Part shown: in pieces, positions 7,576 to 17,684 of the stretch | How the letters are laid out: every line of letters starts with the position of its first letter | How positions within the stretch are numbered: the stretch's first letter is position 1 | IMG/VR virus record: IMGVR_UViG_3300008448_000742 | Location: 1-22,183 of that record | DNA from: a virus | DNA: 22,183 nt | Strand: one strand, 5' to 3' | Position numbers and translations under genes: made by a program | The notes under the pieces: model-generated | Databases searched by the model: none | Seen by the model: only the letters and a program-made list of their open reading frames with translations | Told to the model about the DNA's origin: nothing

Positions 7576-8253
7576 TTATTTTTTCCAAATTGGTTTTTCC
7601 AATTTATATTTTTCTTCAAAAATATGTTGATCATTATAACATATTTCCATTATCTCACTATTTGTTGATGTTCCATGTTCATCATTACAAGTATAAAATT
7701 TTTCACCAAAGTAATTATAACATGGGTATTTACTATAATAAACATTATAAGTGTCTCCACACCAGTGTTTTAAATCTTCAGGTATAATTAATAAATTATC
7801 CTTATGATTGAATTGTAACGCACCCCACCCACCATCAACATGCCATACTTCTCTTTCAAGAAAACCATAAACTGAAGGTTTGGTTTGGGTTTTACAATTA
7901 AATTGAGTTGGATGCATTCCTATAAATCCTGATTTAGGTCTAAGTTTATAGAAGTGAAGAACATCATCTATAACAGAGGTTGGAAATAAGATATCATCAC
8001 TGCATAAAGCATAATAATGTGTTTTTAACAAACTAATTCCTAAATTCCAACCTCCATTACAAAATTTTTTTTCTTGAAAAGGTACAATTGTTACCTTATT
8101 AAAAAGATTACCATGTTTAGGATCTAATACCCCAGGATCAGGACAATCCTCTATAATTAGAATTTCACTAACTAAGGGATGTGTATCTAAACTTCGTAAT
8201 AATTGTATTAGATGTTTAGACCTGTATACTGTAGGTATTATGAAACTAATCAT
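7576..8253 (-). CDS. Family 2-like glycosyltransferase
   Basis: This 225-aa protein begins MISFIIPTVYRSKHL, a GT-A first strand. IEDCPDPG follows at 35-41, then NGGWNLGI at 67-73. ALCSDDILFP has SDD at 85-87, matching the DxD sugar-nucleotide and metal site. The C-terminal half carries many aromatic residues (WHVDGGWGALQF, HWCGDTYNVYYS) and may bind a carbohydrate acceptor. The ATG overlaps the TAA of the upstream methyltransferase gene (TAATG). The pairing suggests that methylation and glycosyl transfer act on the same glycan. The specific sugar is unknown. Confidence 0.8.
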   Translation of the reverse strand: MISFIIPTVYRSKHLIQLLRSLDTHPLVSEILIIEDCPDPGVLDPKHGNLFNKVTIVPFQEKKFCNGGWNLGISLLKTHYYALCSDDILFPTSVIDDVLHFYKLRPKSGFIGMHPTQFNCKTQTKPSVYGFLEREVWHVDGGWGALQFNHKDNLLIIPEDLKHWCGDTYNVYYSKYPCYNYFGEKFYTCNDEHGTSTNSEIMEICYNDQHIFEEKYKLEKPIWKK

Positions 8254-8906
8254 TAATACTTTCTTTTCAAAATTGTAACGCCATGATTGTTAGCGAACTT
8301 CTCATAGACATACCAATTACGATTTGAATATAAAAATTCTTCAATCGCGGGCCAAATACCTTGAGTTCCACTCATATCTTTAAAATCATAAAACTGAGTA
8401 TCATGGAAACCAATATATTTTTTAGCTTTATCAGCGTGGCGAATTAATTCACCTTTTACCTGATCATATGAATGCCAAGTATCTAAAAACAAGAAATCAC
8501 ATTCTTCAATCTCATTTTCAAGAGTATTTTGTTGTCTGAATTCTAATTCAATACCCCACTGATTAGCTCCTTCAGTAGCTGTTTCTAATAATCTATCACC
8601 CCAGATATTTGGATGGTCAATATCAATACAAACCATTTTTTTACCTTGAATCATAGACATACTATCTAATTCATTCCAACGATGATTAAACAAATGATCT
8701 TGCCAAATGTCTCTTGATGGGTCTGATAGTCCCATTAAAAATCCATAAGTGCCTACTACTGAACGAGTTCCCATTTCAATAATAGTATCACATTCTTTAG
8801 CATATTTTCTAAAAGTAGGCAAATGTTCATAAATATCTGACCATACATTTGGGTTACTAAAGTAATAATATTTTTCGTCTAAAATTTTTCTACGATGTGG
8901 TTCCAT
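8253..8906 (-). CDS. SAM-dependent methyltransferase, Methyltransf_24-like
   Basis: This 217-aa protein has class I methyltransferase features. IIEMGTRSVVGTY (42-54) is the SAM-binding loop. VCIDIDHP (92-99) carries the acidic residues for the ribose. CDFLFLDTWHSYDQVKGEL (136-154) and YIGFHDTQ (164-171) match the post-core pattern of Methyltransf_24 and CmcI-like enzymes, where D and H residues may bind a metal. GIWPAIEEFL closes the domain. In a glycosyltransferase cluster, O-methylation of a sugar is the simplest role, but small-molecule or protein methylation cannot be excluded. The ATG is preceded directly by ATAAGTT, whose TAA is the stop of the upstream 84-aa gene. Confidence 0.75.
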   Translation of the reverse strand: MEPHRRKILDEKYYYFSNPNVWSDIYEHLPTFRKYAKECDTIIEMGTRSVVGTYGFLMGLSDPSRDIWQDHLFNHRWNELDSMSMIQGKKMVCIDIDHPNIWGDRLLETATEGANQWGIELEFRQQNTLENEIEECDFLFLDTWHSYDQVKGELIRHADKAKKYIGFHDTQFYDFKDMSGTQGIWPAIEEFLYSNRNWYVYEKFANNHGVTILKRKY

Positions 8907-8909
8907 AAC

Positions 8910-9164
8910 TTATTTTTTTCCTTTTAACATTTGTATTGTTTTTTCTAAATAAAGAGCTAAATCCATTGCTTCTTCTTTAGCGTGTTGTAAATAATCTAGT
9001 ACAGATAAATCTGTTCTATCTAGAGTATTATTGTATTTAATTTTACCAAATTCAGCTCGTGAAATATGCTCATCAATAATTGAATCTACAATTGAGTCTG
9101 TTTTAATAACTGTTCTTGTTTGGGGATGTTCTCCCCTAAGACCTAAATCGCTGTTTTTTGTCAT
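8910..9164 (-). CDS. Conserved phage protein with MazG-reminiscent helix
   Basis: This is an 84-aa, largely helical, charged protein. The central part (RAEFGKIKYNNTLDRTDLS, then LQHAKEEAMDLALYLEK) resembles small phage proteins with an EExxD-type helix like that of MazG and dUTPase-like all-alpha NTP pyrophosphohydrolases. It carries only this one helix, so a full active site would need a dimer or may be absent. The start overlaps the stop of the upstream gp62 candidate by 4 nt (ATGA). Function is not assigned; nucleotide hydrolysis is a weak guess. Confidence 0.55.
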   Translation of the reverse strand: MTKNSDLGLRGEHPQTRTVIKTDSIVDSIIDEHISRAEFGKIKYNNTLDRTDLSVLDYLQHAKEEAMDLALYLEKTIQMLKGKK

Positions 9165-9580
9165 TGTATTTCTTTTAATAACTTTTTAATTTCTTTTTCA
9201 TTAACACCTGCTTTTTCAAGAATATGTTCTACACCTTCTTTTTTAAGTATATAAACATAATCTTCTGCCTCCCCAAGTGATATTGTATAATGGTTAGCAA
9301 TGTATTGTAATATAGATTCGTTTGTTTTTTTACGTGAACTTTTCACGTACTTAAGGAAAACATTCTTTTTAGGTAACATATGGCAGTAGTATTTGTAGGT
9401 TTTTTCTTTTTCAGGATATGGTATCCTTTGGCCATAATTAGCGACCTCTGTATACCCTTCATACATACTAACAAAGCGATGAACCATGTAAGAATTAAAC
9501 GATTCTTGCTGGCCTTCAGTGAATGATGACCAAGGTGTTTTATTAGTTGTGATTTCTTTTAGCCAATCAAATATTGTCAT
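9161..9580 (-). CDS. Candidate clamp-loader small subunit (gp62-like)
   Basis: This 139-aa protein begins MTIFDWLKEITTNKTPW. It contains HMLPKKNVFLKYVKSSRK (87-104), then a helical C-terminus (LQYIANHYTISLGEAEDYVYIL). The pattern of a basic aromatic block followed by a helix-turn region resembles, as I recall it, the small clamp-loader subunit gp62 of marine T4-like phages. In T4, gp62 is encoded just downstream of gp44. Here two small genes separate it from the gp44 homologue on the same transcript. gp62 joins four gp44 subunits to load the clamp. The call rests on position and weak similarity. It overlaps the upstream 81-aa gene by 14 nt. Confidence 0.6.
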   Translation of the reverse strand: MTIFDWLKEITTNKTPWSSFTEGQQESFNSYMVHRFVSMYEGYTEVANYGQRIPYPEKEKTYKYYCHMLPKKNVFLKYVKSSRKKTNESILQYIANHYTISLGEAEDYVYILKKEGVEHILEKAGVNEKEIKKLLKEIQ

Positions 9581-9812
9581 CTTCGAATTCTGCTCTCAAT
9601 TCTTTAGGAAGCAATTCTACTAATACTTTACCAGTGGCTACATCATAAAAACATGGAATTGGAATAACTCCATCTTCTTGAGTGCCAGTTACAAAACGAG
9701 ATACTTTACGCAAAATAACTCCTTCTGAGAATACTTGGTTGCCTTCAGGTGAGGCAATTGGTCTAGTGTTTTTGATGTCAATATTGACATTCATTGGTTT
9801 TTGATTATTCAT
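9567..9812 (-). CDS. Conserved phage protein of unknown function
   Basis: This 81-aa protein has the core EGVILRKVSRFVTGTQEDGV followed by IPIPCFYDVATGKV. From memory, this core resembles small proteins in the replication region of marine T4-like phages that carry CxxC pairs on both sides of it. The equivalent positions here have no Cys pairs (PEGNQVF and YDVATGK), so a zinc site would be lost. The gene overlaps the membrane-protein gene by 8 nt and the gp62 candidate by 14 nt. No function can be assigned, and the family memory should be checked by search. Confidence 0.6.
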   Translation of the reverse strand: MNNQKPMNVNIDIKNTRPIASPEGNQVFSEGVILRKVSRFVTGTQEDGVIPIPCFYDVATGKVLVELLPKELRAEFEDDNI

Positions 9813-10008
9813 TTTCTATTTCTTTTTTATGTTTACGCCATTCTAAATAAAATCCAGTTGCTACTAAAGCATTCATTCCAAATGAAGCTATAATTTCTTT
9901 AATGTCATCATACACATTCATAGTTAGATGGACATGACCTACCATCCAAAAAGGAATAGATAGATTACTAGCAATCCAAATCACTAGAAAGTATATGAAT
10001 TTTTTCAT
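9805..10008 (-). CDS. Small two-span membrane protein
   Basis: This 67-aa protein starts MKKF and then has a hydrophobic stretch (about 4-24). A second, weaker hydrophobic segment lies at about 41-56 (IASFGMNALVATGFYL), before a charged C-terminus (EWRKHKKEIENE). It probably sits in the host inner membrane with both ends on the same side. It lies between the clamp-loader gene (ATGA overlap) and the 81-aa gene (8-nt overlap), so it is expressed early with the replisome. I do not recognise a family. A role in host takeover or superinfection control is possible but unsupported. Confidence 0.6.
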   Translation of the reverse strand: MKKFIYFLVIWIASNLSIPFWMVGHVHLTMNVYDDIKEIIASFGMNALVATGFYLEWRKHKKEIENE

Positions 10009-10940
10009 ATAACTCGTTTACTTGAAATTAATAATAAAATTCTAGATATCAAAGCCATAATGTTAATTTCTTTATCAATTCTAAAATTAGCATGGTATTG
10101 ATATTCTTCAATATAAATTATCACTTCACCTACACTTAATGGAGCATATTTTTCTACATTGTCATATAAGTATCTAAATAAATCCTCATAATCACTAACA
10201 CCAGAATCAGCTACAATTTGTCTGATGTTGTTAAATGATTTAGAATTTGGTTTAATTAGTTCTGCTAATACTTTTGTTTTATAGTTACTAGATACTAATA
10301 TATTTTTATCAATTAGAATTTCATCACCTGCTACACCCATTTGTAGTGTATTAAGCATTTTACGAATGTCAGGATAATATTGATTAACTACTAATTTTAA
10401 ATCATCAGCTCCCATACCAACATTTTCATTTTTGAGAATGTCTATAATATGATAAGCAATATCTTGTTTAGATGGAGGTACAATTTTTAGTACCTGGCAA
10501 CGTGATTGGAGAGGATCAATGATTCGTTCAATATAATTACAAGTTAAAATAAAACGAGTAGTACGGGCAAATGTTTCAATTATGTTTCTTAATGATGCTT
10601 GAGCTTGTATAGTAAGAAAATCAGCTTCATCTAAAATAACTACTTTAAGAGGTTTAAATGAGGCAACAGATGAAAAACCTTGTACTTTGTCTCTGATAGT
10701 ATCAATACCACGTTCATCAGAAGCGTTAATGTAAAGAAAACTACAATCAAGATTATTAACAATTAGTTTAGCTAAAGTTGTTTTACCAGTACCTGCTGGA
10801 CCATAGAAAATAAAATTTTGAATATCATTTTGTCCTAGATATTTTGAAATAGTATTTTTAATCTGTTCATTACCTACATAAGAATCTAGGTTTGGGGAAC
10901 GATATTTTTCAACCCATAAAGTATGTTCTTTAGAACTCAT
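10005..10940 (-). CDS. 44: Sliding-clamp loader ATPase, large subunit (gp44-like)
   Basis: This 311-aa AAA+ protein matches T4 gp44 and replication factor C small subunits. It begins with LWVEKYRSPNLDSYVG. Walker A is GPAGTGKTTLAK (47-58) and Walker B is VVILDEAD (100-107). Sensor 1 lies around LTCNY (132-136), and SRC (146-148) gives the arginine finger. The C-terminal part forms the collar domain. With gp62 it opens and loads the clamp at primer ends using ATP. All catalytic residues appear intact, and the length is close to T4 gp44 (319). It overlaps the upstream 86-aa gene by 11 nt and the downstream membrane-protein gene by 4 nt. Confidence 0.95.
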   Translation of the reverse strand: MSSKEHTLWVEKYRSPNLDSYVGNEQIKNTISKYLGQNDIQNFIFYGPAGTGKTTLAKLIVNNLDCSFLYINASDERGIDTIRDKVQGFSSVASFKPLKVVILDEADFLTIQAQASLRNIIETFARTTRFILTCNYIERIIDPLQSRCQVLKIVPPSKQDIAYHIIDILKNENVGMGADDLKLVVNQYYPDIRKMLNTLQMGVAGDEILIDKNILVSSNYKTKVLAELIKPNSKSFNNIRQIVADSGVSDYEDLFRYLYDNVEKYAPLSVGEVIIYIEEYQYHANFRIDKEINIMALISRILLLISSKRVI

Positions 10941-11190
10941 AGTCTCCGTATATTGAATATTTTTTAGGTTCTGGTTCTTGCATTTCTATATACTCAGTAG
11001 TAATCATATATAAACTTCCATTCATAGGTTCAAGTCTAAATGCTTGAGGTTTCACAACCGCCACTTCATAATAAGCATTTAAAGCATCTGTTAATGAAGG
11101 TTGAATTTCTTTAACATTTATCACTTGCCATCTATCTCCAGGAGGCACTCTGTCAGCAATTTTAAAGTTTTTTTCTACGTTTTGTTTCAT
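10930..11190 (-). CDS. Hypothetical 86-aa protein
   Basis: I do not recognise this protein. It is acidic near the C-terminus (EMQEPEPKKYSIYGDYEF) and has a beta-rich middle (AYYEVAVVKPQAFRLEPM). No signal peptide, membrane segment or metal motif is visible. The ATG overlaps the upstream TGA (ATGA) and is directly preceded by AAGTT. It overlaps the clamp-loader gene by 11 nt, which suggests coupled translation with it. The reading frame is supported by its fit in the tight array and by the absence of a better frame. Confidence 0.6.
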   Translation of the reverse strand: MKQNVEKNFKIADRVPPGDRWQVINVKEIQPSLTDALNAYYEVAVVKPQAFRLEPMNGSLYMITTEYIEMQEPEPKKYSIYGDYEF

Positions 11191-11390
11191 AACTTAATTG
11201 ATTTTTTCATGTAAGGCAGTAGACTGTGATAGGAATAATTTACTATTGTTGTTTCATTAATTTTAGTTAAACCAAAGTATAAATTAAAATTTTCATTAGC
11301 ACCACTAGGTAAAAAGTATACTTTTGCAATTTTATACTCTATGGCGTCAACAAGAATTGTTTTTCCTATTAAGTCTACTGCGTCTCGCAT
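11187..11390 (-). CDS. Hypothetical 67-aa protein
   Basis: This is a short protein with an apparent beta-rich layout (GKTILVDAIEYKIAKVYFLP, then NFNLYFGLTKI) and a basic C-terminus (YMKKSIKL). I do not recognise a family. It is the first gene after groEL (9-nt gap) and is joined to the 86-aa gene by an ATGA overlap, so it may come from the same transcript as the chaperonin. Confidence 0.55.
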   Translation of the reverse strand: MRDAVDLIGKTILVDAIEYKIAKVYFLPSGANENFNLYFGLTKINETTIVNYSYHSLLPYMKKSIKL

Positions 11391-11399
11391 AGTTTAAAT

Positions 11400-13317
<1,918 letters not shown>

Positions 13318-13320
13318 ATT

Positions 13321-13614
13321 TTAATAATTAGTGTTTTCAATTAATTGACTAACAATGTTTTGATAATTATCAACATACTCTTTTAATGAATTGTATGATT
13401 GATTGTTTGATTTTGCTTTAGCAATACTCTTAATAGCACCGCCTACTGAGCTGTGATGACTAATAATTTTATTAAATTCTTTAGTTGATTCAGTGTAACG
13501 TCTGTCTGGCGTTACTTTTAAATTTACTGTAACACAATAGTTATCCATTGTGATAAAATAAGGCTCCATTGCTGGATCAATAATAGTGTTTGTGTAATCT
13601 TTTTCAGTACTCAT
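13321..13614 (-). CDS. Conserved phage protein of unknown function
   Basis: This 97-aa protein begins with the segment DPAMEPYFITMDNYCVTVNL. I recall this style of N-terminus from small phage proteins, with no known role. The C-terminal half looks helical (SSVGGAIKSIAKAKS and YNSLKEYVDNYQNIVSQLI). There is no membrane or metal motif. It sits directly upstream of groES (3-nt gap) and downstream of the 64-aa gene (23-nt gap). Because it precedes the chaperonin pair it may share their promoter. Confidence 0.6.
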   Translation of the reverse strand: MSTEKDYTNTIIDPAMEPYFITMDNYCVTVNLKVTPDRRYTESTKEFNKIISHHSSVGGAIKSIAKAKSNNQSYNSLKEYVDNYQNIVSQLIENTNY

Positions 13615-13637
13615 AATATTAATATAACATTTTTTTC

Positions 13638-13832
13638 TTAGTTTTCCAAACTATCTTCTATAACTTGAGCTTCTTCTACTATCCTAACAAACCAAAACCA
13701 CCCGTCTTTTCTAAATACATTAGTTGAATGAGTTAATATTCTAAATTTTTCAGTATCAATACCTGTATGTTCAGGAATAGTTCTTATCACCTGATATAGA
13801 TCATCTTTAACAGTTATAAATTTAGAACTCAT
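13638..13832 (-). CDS. Hypothetical 64-aa protein
   Basis: This is a short protein with FITVKDDLYQVIRTIPEH and the aromatic segment VFRKDGWFWFVRIVEE, probably a small beta-rich fold. I do not recognise a family. Its ATG shares a base with the TAA of the clamp gene (TAATG), so it is translated with the clamp. A 23-nt gap follows before the 97-aa gene. Confidence 0.55.
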   Translation of the reverse strand: MSSKFITVKDDLYQVIRTIPEHTGIDTEKFRILTHSTNVFRKDGWFWFVRIVEEAQVIEDSLEN

Positions 13833-14572
13833 TATATTTCTTTTTGGATGATATAATATTCGCTTTTTAAGTTCCCACTGTCAAATTCTAATTTCATAAC
13901 CCCTTCAAGATTAATACTCATTTTACCACCTGCTACATCCTTATTACAGTACATAATTTCCTTAACCACATCTGAAAAATAATGAGCTTGGAAGTTATTA
14001 GGTAAGCTATTAGTTTGAATATCAGATAAATAAAAAGATACTTTATTTAAATGCTCAATATTACCTCCAAACTGCATTTCTAATTGTAAATCACCATCAT
14101 CGTTAGTGAATGGTTTAAATACAACAGTATCACTTTCAGCTAAAGCAGATTTAGCTTTAACAATAGCGTTAATACTTTCATTATCTAAATCAGCAGTAAT
14201 ATTATAAATCCCATCACCAGCATAAGTCATAGGTTTAGGTATAATCATCAAATCAGCTAAAGCATAATTTGTTGTGAACTGATTATCTGAAATAATGAGT
14301 TTAGTTATTAATTTATGTTGTTTTTGATACTCTAATTTTAAATAACCATTTGTAATACCAATCAGTTTGTTTAGTTGAGATGTATTACTAATACCAATAT
14401 CTGAATCTTCTAAATCAACTCCTTCATAAGTCACAGTACCAAGCATCGTTTCATTAGATGTTGTAAATCTGACTGTAAGTTTTTTGTCTTTAATTTCCCA
14501 TTTGACAGCTTCATTCATTCCGTTCAAATAGTACTTGGAAATAATAGACACTAAATCCGCTTTATTAATCAT
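13832..14572 (-). CDS. 45: DNA polymerase sliding clamp (gp45-like)
   Basis: This 246-aa protein lies next to the polymerase and is slightly longer than T4 gp45 (228). It shows the repeated beta-strand pattern of clamps. An N-terminal helix (ADLVSIISKYYLNG) is followed by strands, then a domain starting near residue 115 (YAGDGIYNITADLDNESINAIVKAKSAL), and it ends in KLEFDSGNLKSEYYII. The last segment matches the closing strands of gp45. The clamp forms a trimeric ring that tethers the polymerase and, in T4, also activates late transcription. The ATG is preceded by ACAAGTT. A 20-nt A/T-rich gap separates it from the polymerase gene. The call rests mostly on layout and context. Confidence 0.8.
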   Translation of the reverse strand: MINKADLVSIISKYYLNGMNEAVKWEIKDKKLTVRFTTSNETMLGTVTYEGVDLEDSDIGISNTSQLNKLIGITNGYLKLEYQKQHKLITKLIISDNQFTTNYALADLMIIPKPMTYAGDGIYNITADLDNESINAIVKAKSALAESDTVVFKPFTNDDGDLQLEMQFGGNIEHLNKVSFYLSDIQTNSLPNNFQAHYFSDVVKEIMYCNKDVAGGKMSINLEGVMKLEFDSGNLKSEYYIIQKEI

Positions 14573-14592
14573 AACTTGTTTATTATATATAT

Positions 14593-17187
14593 TTAATATT
14601 TAAAAAATTTACTAACGTTTGTATTAAGAATAAGAGCACCCCATCCTAAATCTGAATATAATGACTCTAATTTGTTTTTCAAAACTGAATCAAACAAACC
14701 ATCTCTATCAATATACTTTTCTATAAATTCCATTAGTTCTGGAGGATCATTATAACCATTAAATCCAATAACATCAATTCTATAAGGATTAGCTTTTAAA
14801 TAAGCAATAAACATTTTATCTCCTATCTGGAAAGTAGGATATTTTTTATCTAAGTTTTTAAATCTTAAAATATCATTATAGTAAATAGCTGCTTTAGTAT
14901 TGATAGGACATTTTGATCCTAATTTAGAAAACACCTCACCAGCACGTGGAGGAGAAGCTAAATATTCACTCATTTTCTTTAAACCAGTAGGTTTAAGAAT
15001 TTTCCTCCAATCAATAGTTCTTAACTCAGTTCTAAAATCTAATACTTGTTTATCAATGTCTGCTTTAGGTTTACCAAACATAATTTCATTAATAATGTTT
15101 TCACCAAACTTTCTAAACAATGGTGGAAAGTTAGATTTCATTAGATCCAAACCTTTAACATCCAATTCATCTACAGGTACGCCTTCCTTGTTAACAATAT
15201 GTTGGGCGTATCTCCTCTTACCTGCAAAATAACCTCTATCAAGTACAACTTCTTGTTTTAGCTCAAAATAGTGAGTTGCTTTATCTCCTAAATTAAAAGC
15301 TGTTTTAGCAAAGTCACCAATAAATTCATTAGCCATTTTTTGCAATTCATTAGCTATAACCAATATTTTATTAATAACATCTTCTCTATCATTAAAGTCA
15401 ATATCTGGGTGTCGGGCTATTAATAAGTCTTTACATTGAATGAATAGTGAGTCAGTATCACTAGTAACAATATAATCTTTAGGAGTTTCATTACCTAATT
15501 CTTTATTTAGGTATTCATTCATATTCCTAATACTTTCTTGTAATAGTCTTTGACCTGATAAAGTAATGGCTTTACTAATGAATTTATTTCCATCTGTGTA
15601 TCTCCAACCATTTTGAGCAAACACACCATAAACGTCATTTAATTTAATTTTATAAGCATGTTGACGTCGGTCATAAAAGGCACCCATAACAGGATCATTA
15701 TCTACCTTATATGCTTTTTTCATCAACTTCTTATACTCTTGTCGTTTAGCAAACCAGTCAGCTAAGATTTCACAAACCACACTTGATTTATCTTTTCTAA
15801 ACAATACACCAGGAGCAGATACAATTAAATTATTTTTTTCAATAACATCAATAATCTCACCTACAGTTATTTCAGAGCGAGCTAATGTTCTATCTTTTCT
15901 AACTTTTTCAATATAGATGATTTTATCTGGGCTCATTGATTTGAGTTCTTTGAGTGACCATTGATTATCATATTTATCTTTATTTACAATTCTACCTACT
16001 AATGTTTCAATACCCATATTAAGAGAACGAATAATAGAAGGATATAGTGAAGTAAAGTCCAAATCAATAATCCATTCATATAAACCAGGTGTAGGATCTT
16101 TTAGATAACCACCAGCATATTCTTCTTCTAATGTTCTTAATGCTGGATTGTAAGTTGTAGGTTTATTAGGTGAAACTATTCCTTTACGTTTTAAGTAAGT
16201 TAAAATAGCTCCTTCATTTAACATAGTTGAATAATAAATAGCCTCATACTCAGTATGACATAGGTGACCAATTGTAACTGTTAACTCAATAAACTTCATT
16301 CTGTTCTCAAGTTCAACAATGATCTCTACATCTCGTAAGTTATAATCAATAAATTTATGAGGATCTTCTTTAAACAATTTATCAAGTGAACCTTGATATT
16401 CTATCTTTTCTAACTTAGCATATTTTTTACCTATGTCTCCTAAACGATAAGATGGTTCTTGTTTCATAATATACTTTTTAAATAAAAGCATATAGTCAAG
16501 ATGATTAATACCTCCTAAATTAACTGGTTGGTCTGCAAATTGAGGAGTGAATTTAATTTTATTAATAGGAGATAAAGTAGCAGCTAATGTTTCACCTAAT
16601 ACTTTTTTAATACGATAATATAAATAGGGAATATCAAAGAACCCACTATTCCAACCTGTGATAATAGTGGGGTCAAGTTCATACCATTTATCTAAAAATC
16701 CACTTAATAGTTCTTTTTCAGTAGCATAAGGTATAATCTCTTTATTTTCTTCTTTGATGTCTTGAAGTGCTTTATCTTTGTCTAGAATTAAACAATAGTA
16801 TTTTTTAGAGTTATGGTCATATAAAGCAACAGCTGTTATTTCACCTTTAGGATCTTTAATATTTTCCTCAGTTAAGGCTCCAGCAACAACACACTCAATA
16901 TCTAAATAAACAATGTTATGAGATTTAGGAGTGTCGTCTGTTTCATAATAATGGTCTACTAAAAAACGAGTTAATTTATCAACATCTTTTTCATAGTACT
17001 TAGGATCTTTCCAATCATCCATCTTTTTGATTGGAGTTACTTTAGTACCTTCTAATGTTTCAAATTCACCATCAGGATCAGATTGGTATAAGGTAGGCCA
17101 ATATTTAACTGTTTTGAACCCAGTCCATCTGTCATCCCTTAGGTAATATTGTTTTTCGTCTTTATCAAAGTATAAAGCTTGATACAT
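14593..17187 (-). CDS. 43: Family B replicative DNA polymerase (T4 gp43-like)
   Basis: This 864-aa polymerase is close in length to T4 gp43 (898). The 3'-5' exonuclease shows Exo I YLDIE (D96, E98), Exo II NSGFFD (N180-D185) and Exo III YNLRD (Y282, D286). The polymerase domain has motif A DFTSLYPSII (D377), motif B K513-x3-N517-x2-YG, and motif C SDTDS (D577, D579). The KRRY block lies at 657-660. All catalytic acids are present, so both activities should work. The C-terminus ends in FFKY, a hydrophobic tail that may bind the clamp, as in T4. The gene starts in a TAATG overlap with the dCTP deaminase-family gene. Codon and base use match the neighbours, and I see no intein or split. Confidence 0.97.
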   Translation of the reverse strand: MYQALYFDKDEKQYYLRDDRWTGFKTVKYWPTLYQSDPDGEFETLEGTKVTPIKKMDDWKDPKYYEKDVDKLTRFLVDHYYETDDTPKSHNIVYLDIECVVAGALTEENIKDPKGEITAVALYDHNSKKYYCLILDKDKALQDIKEENKEIIPYATEKELLSGFLDKWYELDPTIITGWNSGFFDIPYLYYRIKKVLGETLAATLSPINKIKFTPQFADQPVNLGGINHLDYMLLFKKYIMKQEPSYRLGDIGKKYAKLEKIEYQGSLDKLFKEDPHKFIDYNLRDVEIIVELENRMKFIELTVTIGHLCHTEYEAIYYSTMLNEGAILTYLKRKGIVSPNKPTTYNPALRTLEEEYAGGYLKDPTPGLYEWIIDLDFTSLYPSIIRSLNMGIETLVGRIVNKDKYDNQWSLKELKSMSPDKIIYIEKVRKDRTLARSEITVGEIIDVIEKNNLIVSAPGVLFRKDKSSVVCEILADWFAKRQEYKKLMKKAYKVDNDPVMGAFYDRRQHAYKIKLNDVYGVFAQNGWRYTDGNKFISKAITLSGQRLLQESIRNMNEYLNKELGNETPKDYIVTSDTDSLFIQCKDLLIARHPDIDFNDREDVINKILVIANELQKMANEFIGDFAKTAFNLGDKATHYFELKQEVVLDRGYFAGKRRYAQHIVNKEGVPVDELDVKGLDLMKSNFPPLFRKFGENIINEIMFGKPKADIDKQVLDFRTELRTIDWRKILKPTGLKKMSEYLASPPRAGEVFSKLGSKCPINTKAAIYYNDILRFKNLDKKYPTFQIGDKMFIAYLKANPYRIDVIGFNGYNDPPELMEFIEKYIDRDGLFDSVLKNKLESLYSDLGWGALILNTNVSKFFKY

Positions 17188-17684
17188 TATTTTTTATATG
17201 CTGTGTTTAAACCTTGCCATTGACCATCATACTGTTCACCTACTTCTTCTACTCTCCAAAAGGCAATTTGAGCAATTCTAGCATCTTTTTCAATAATGAT
17301 TGAATTATTAACAATCATTGTAGTGTTCATAACCTCGCAATGAAAGCCTGGATCCCACCATGGTGATTCAATTTCTGTTCCTGTACGGTACAAAGATGAA
17401 CGGTGAGTAATCTTAGCAGCACAATCATCAGGTACTTTAATACCTTCATTAAATGTTACTGAGTAAACACCTTTTGATAGTCTCCAACAATCCTTACCAT
17501 CAATTTTAACTAATGGTTGTTCATGATAAAAAGCAGGGTCAATATGTGTTTTGTCTTTATAGACTACTGAACCAGCTGTGATCCATTCAATTTTTTGAAC
17601 AGACAAGTCAATACCAATTTGAGCTCGTTTTGAGAACTCAGATTCGATGACATAATTTGAAATTTGATTTGAATTTAATAACAT
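17187..17684 (-). CDS. dCTP deaminase / dUTPase superfamily enzyme
   Basis: This 165-aa protein has the trimeric dUTPase-fold motifs. AQIGIDLSV (21-29) is motif 1. THRSSLYRTG (93-102) carries the phosphate-binding RSS. DPGFHCEVMN (111-120) is motif 3, with the Asp-Pro-Gly-Phe form of dCTP deaminases. ARIAQIAFWRV follows. The tail QYDGQWQG (151-158) resembles the C-terminal lid of that family. The enzyme would convert dCTP to dUTP, or dCTP directly to dUMP, feeding thymidylate synthesis and possibly clearing dCTP if phage DNA is modified. Deaminase and dUTPase roles cannot be separated by eye. It overlaps the 57-aa gene and the polymerase gene by one base each. Confidence 0.82.
   Translation of the reverse strand: MLLNSNQISNYVIESEFSKRAQIGIDLSVQKIEWITAGSVVYKDKTHIDPAFYHEQPLVKIDGKDCWRLSKGVYSVTFNEGIKVPDDCAAKITHRSSLYRTGTEIESPWWDPGFHCEVMNTTMIVNNSIIIEKDARIAQIAFWRVEEVGEQYDGQWQGLNTAYKK

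Noticed and set aside
14573-14592. TATAAT just upstream of the clamp gene as a promoter
   Set aside because: It lies 9 nt before the ATG with no -35 match at 17 nt, within an A/T-only stretch, so it would give an almost leaderless transcript and is likely chance.
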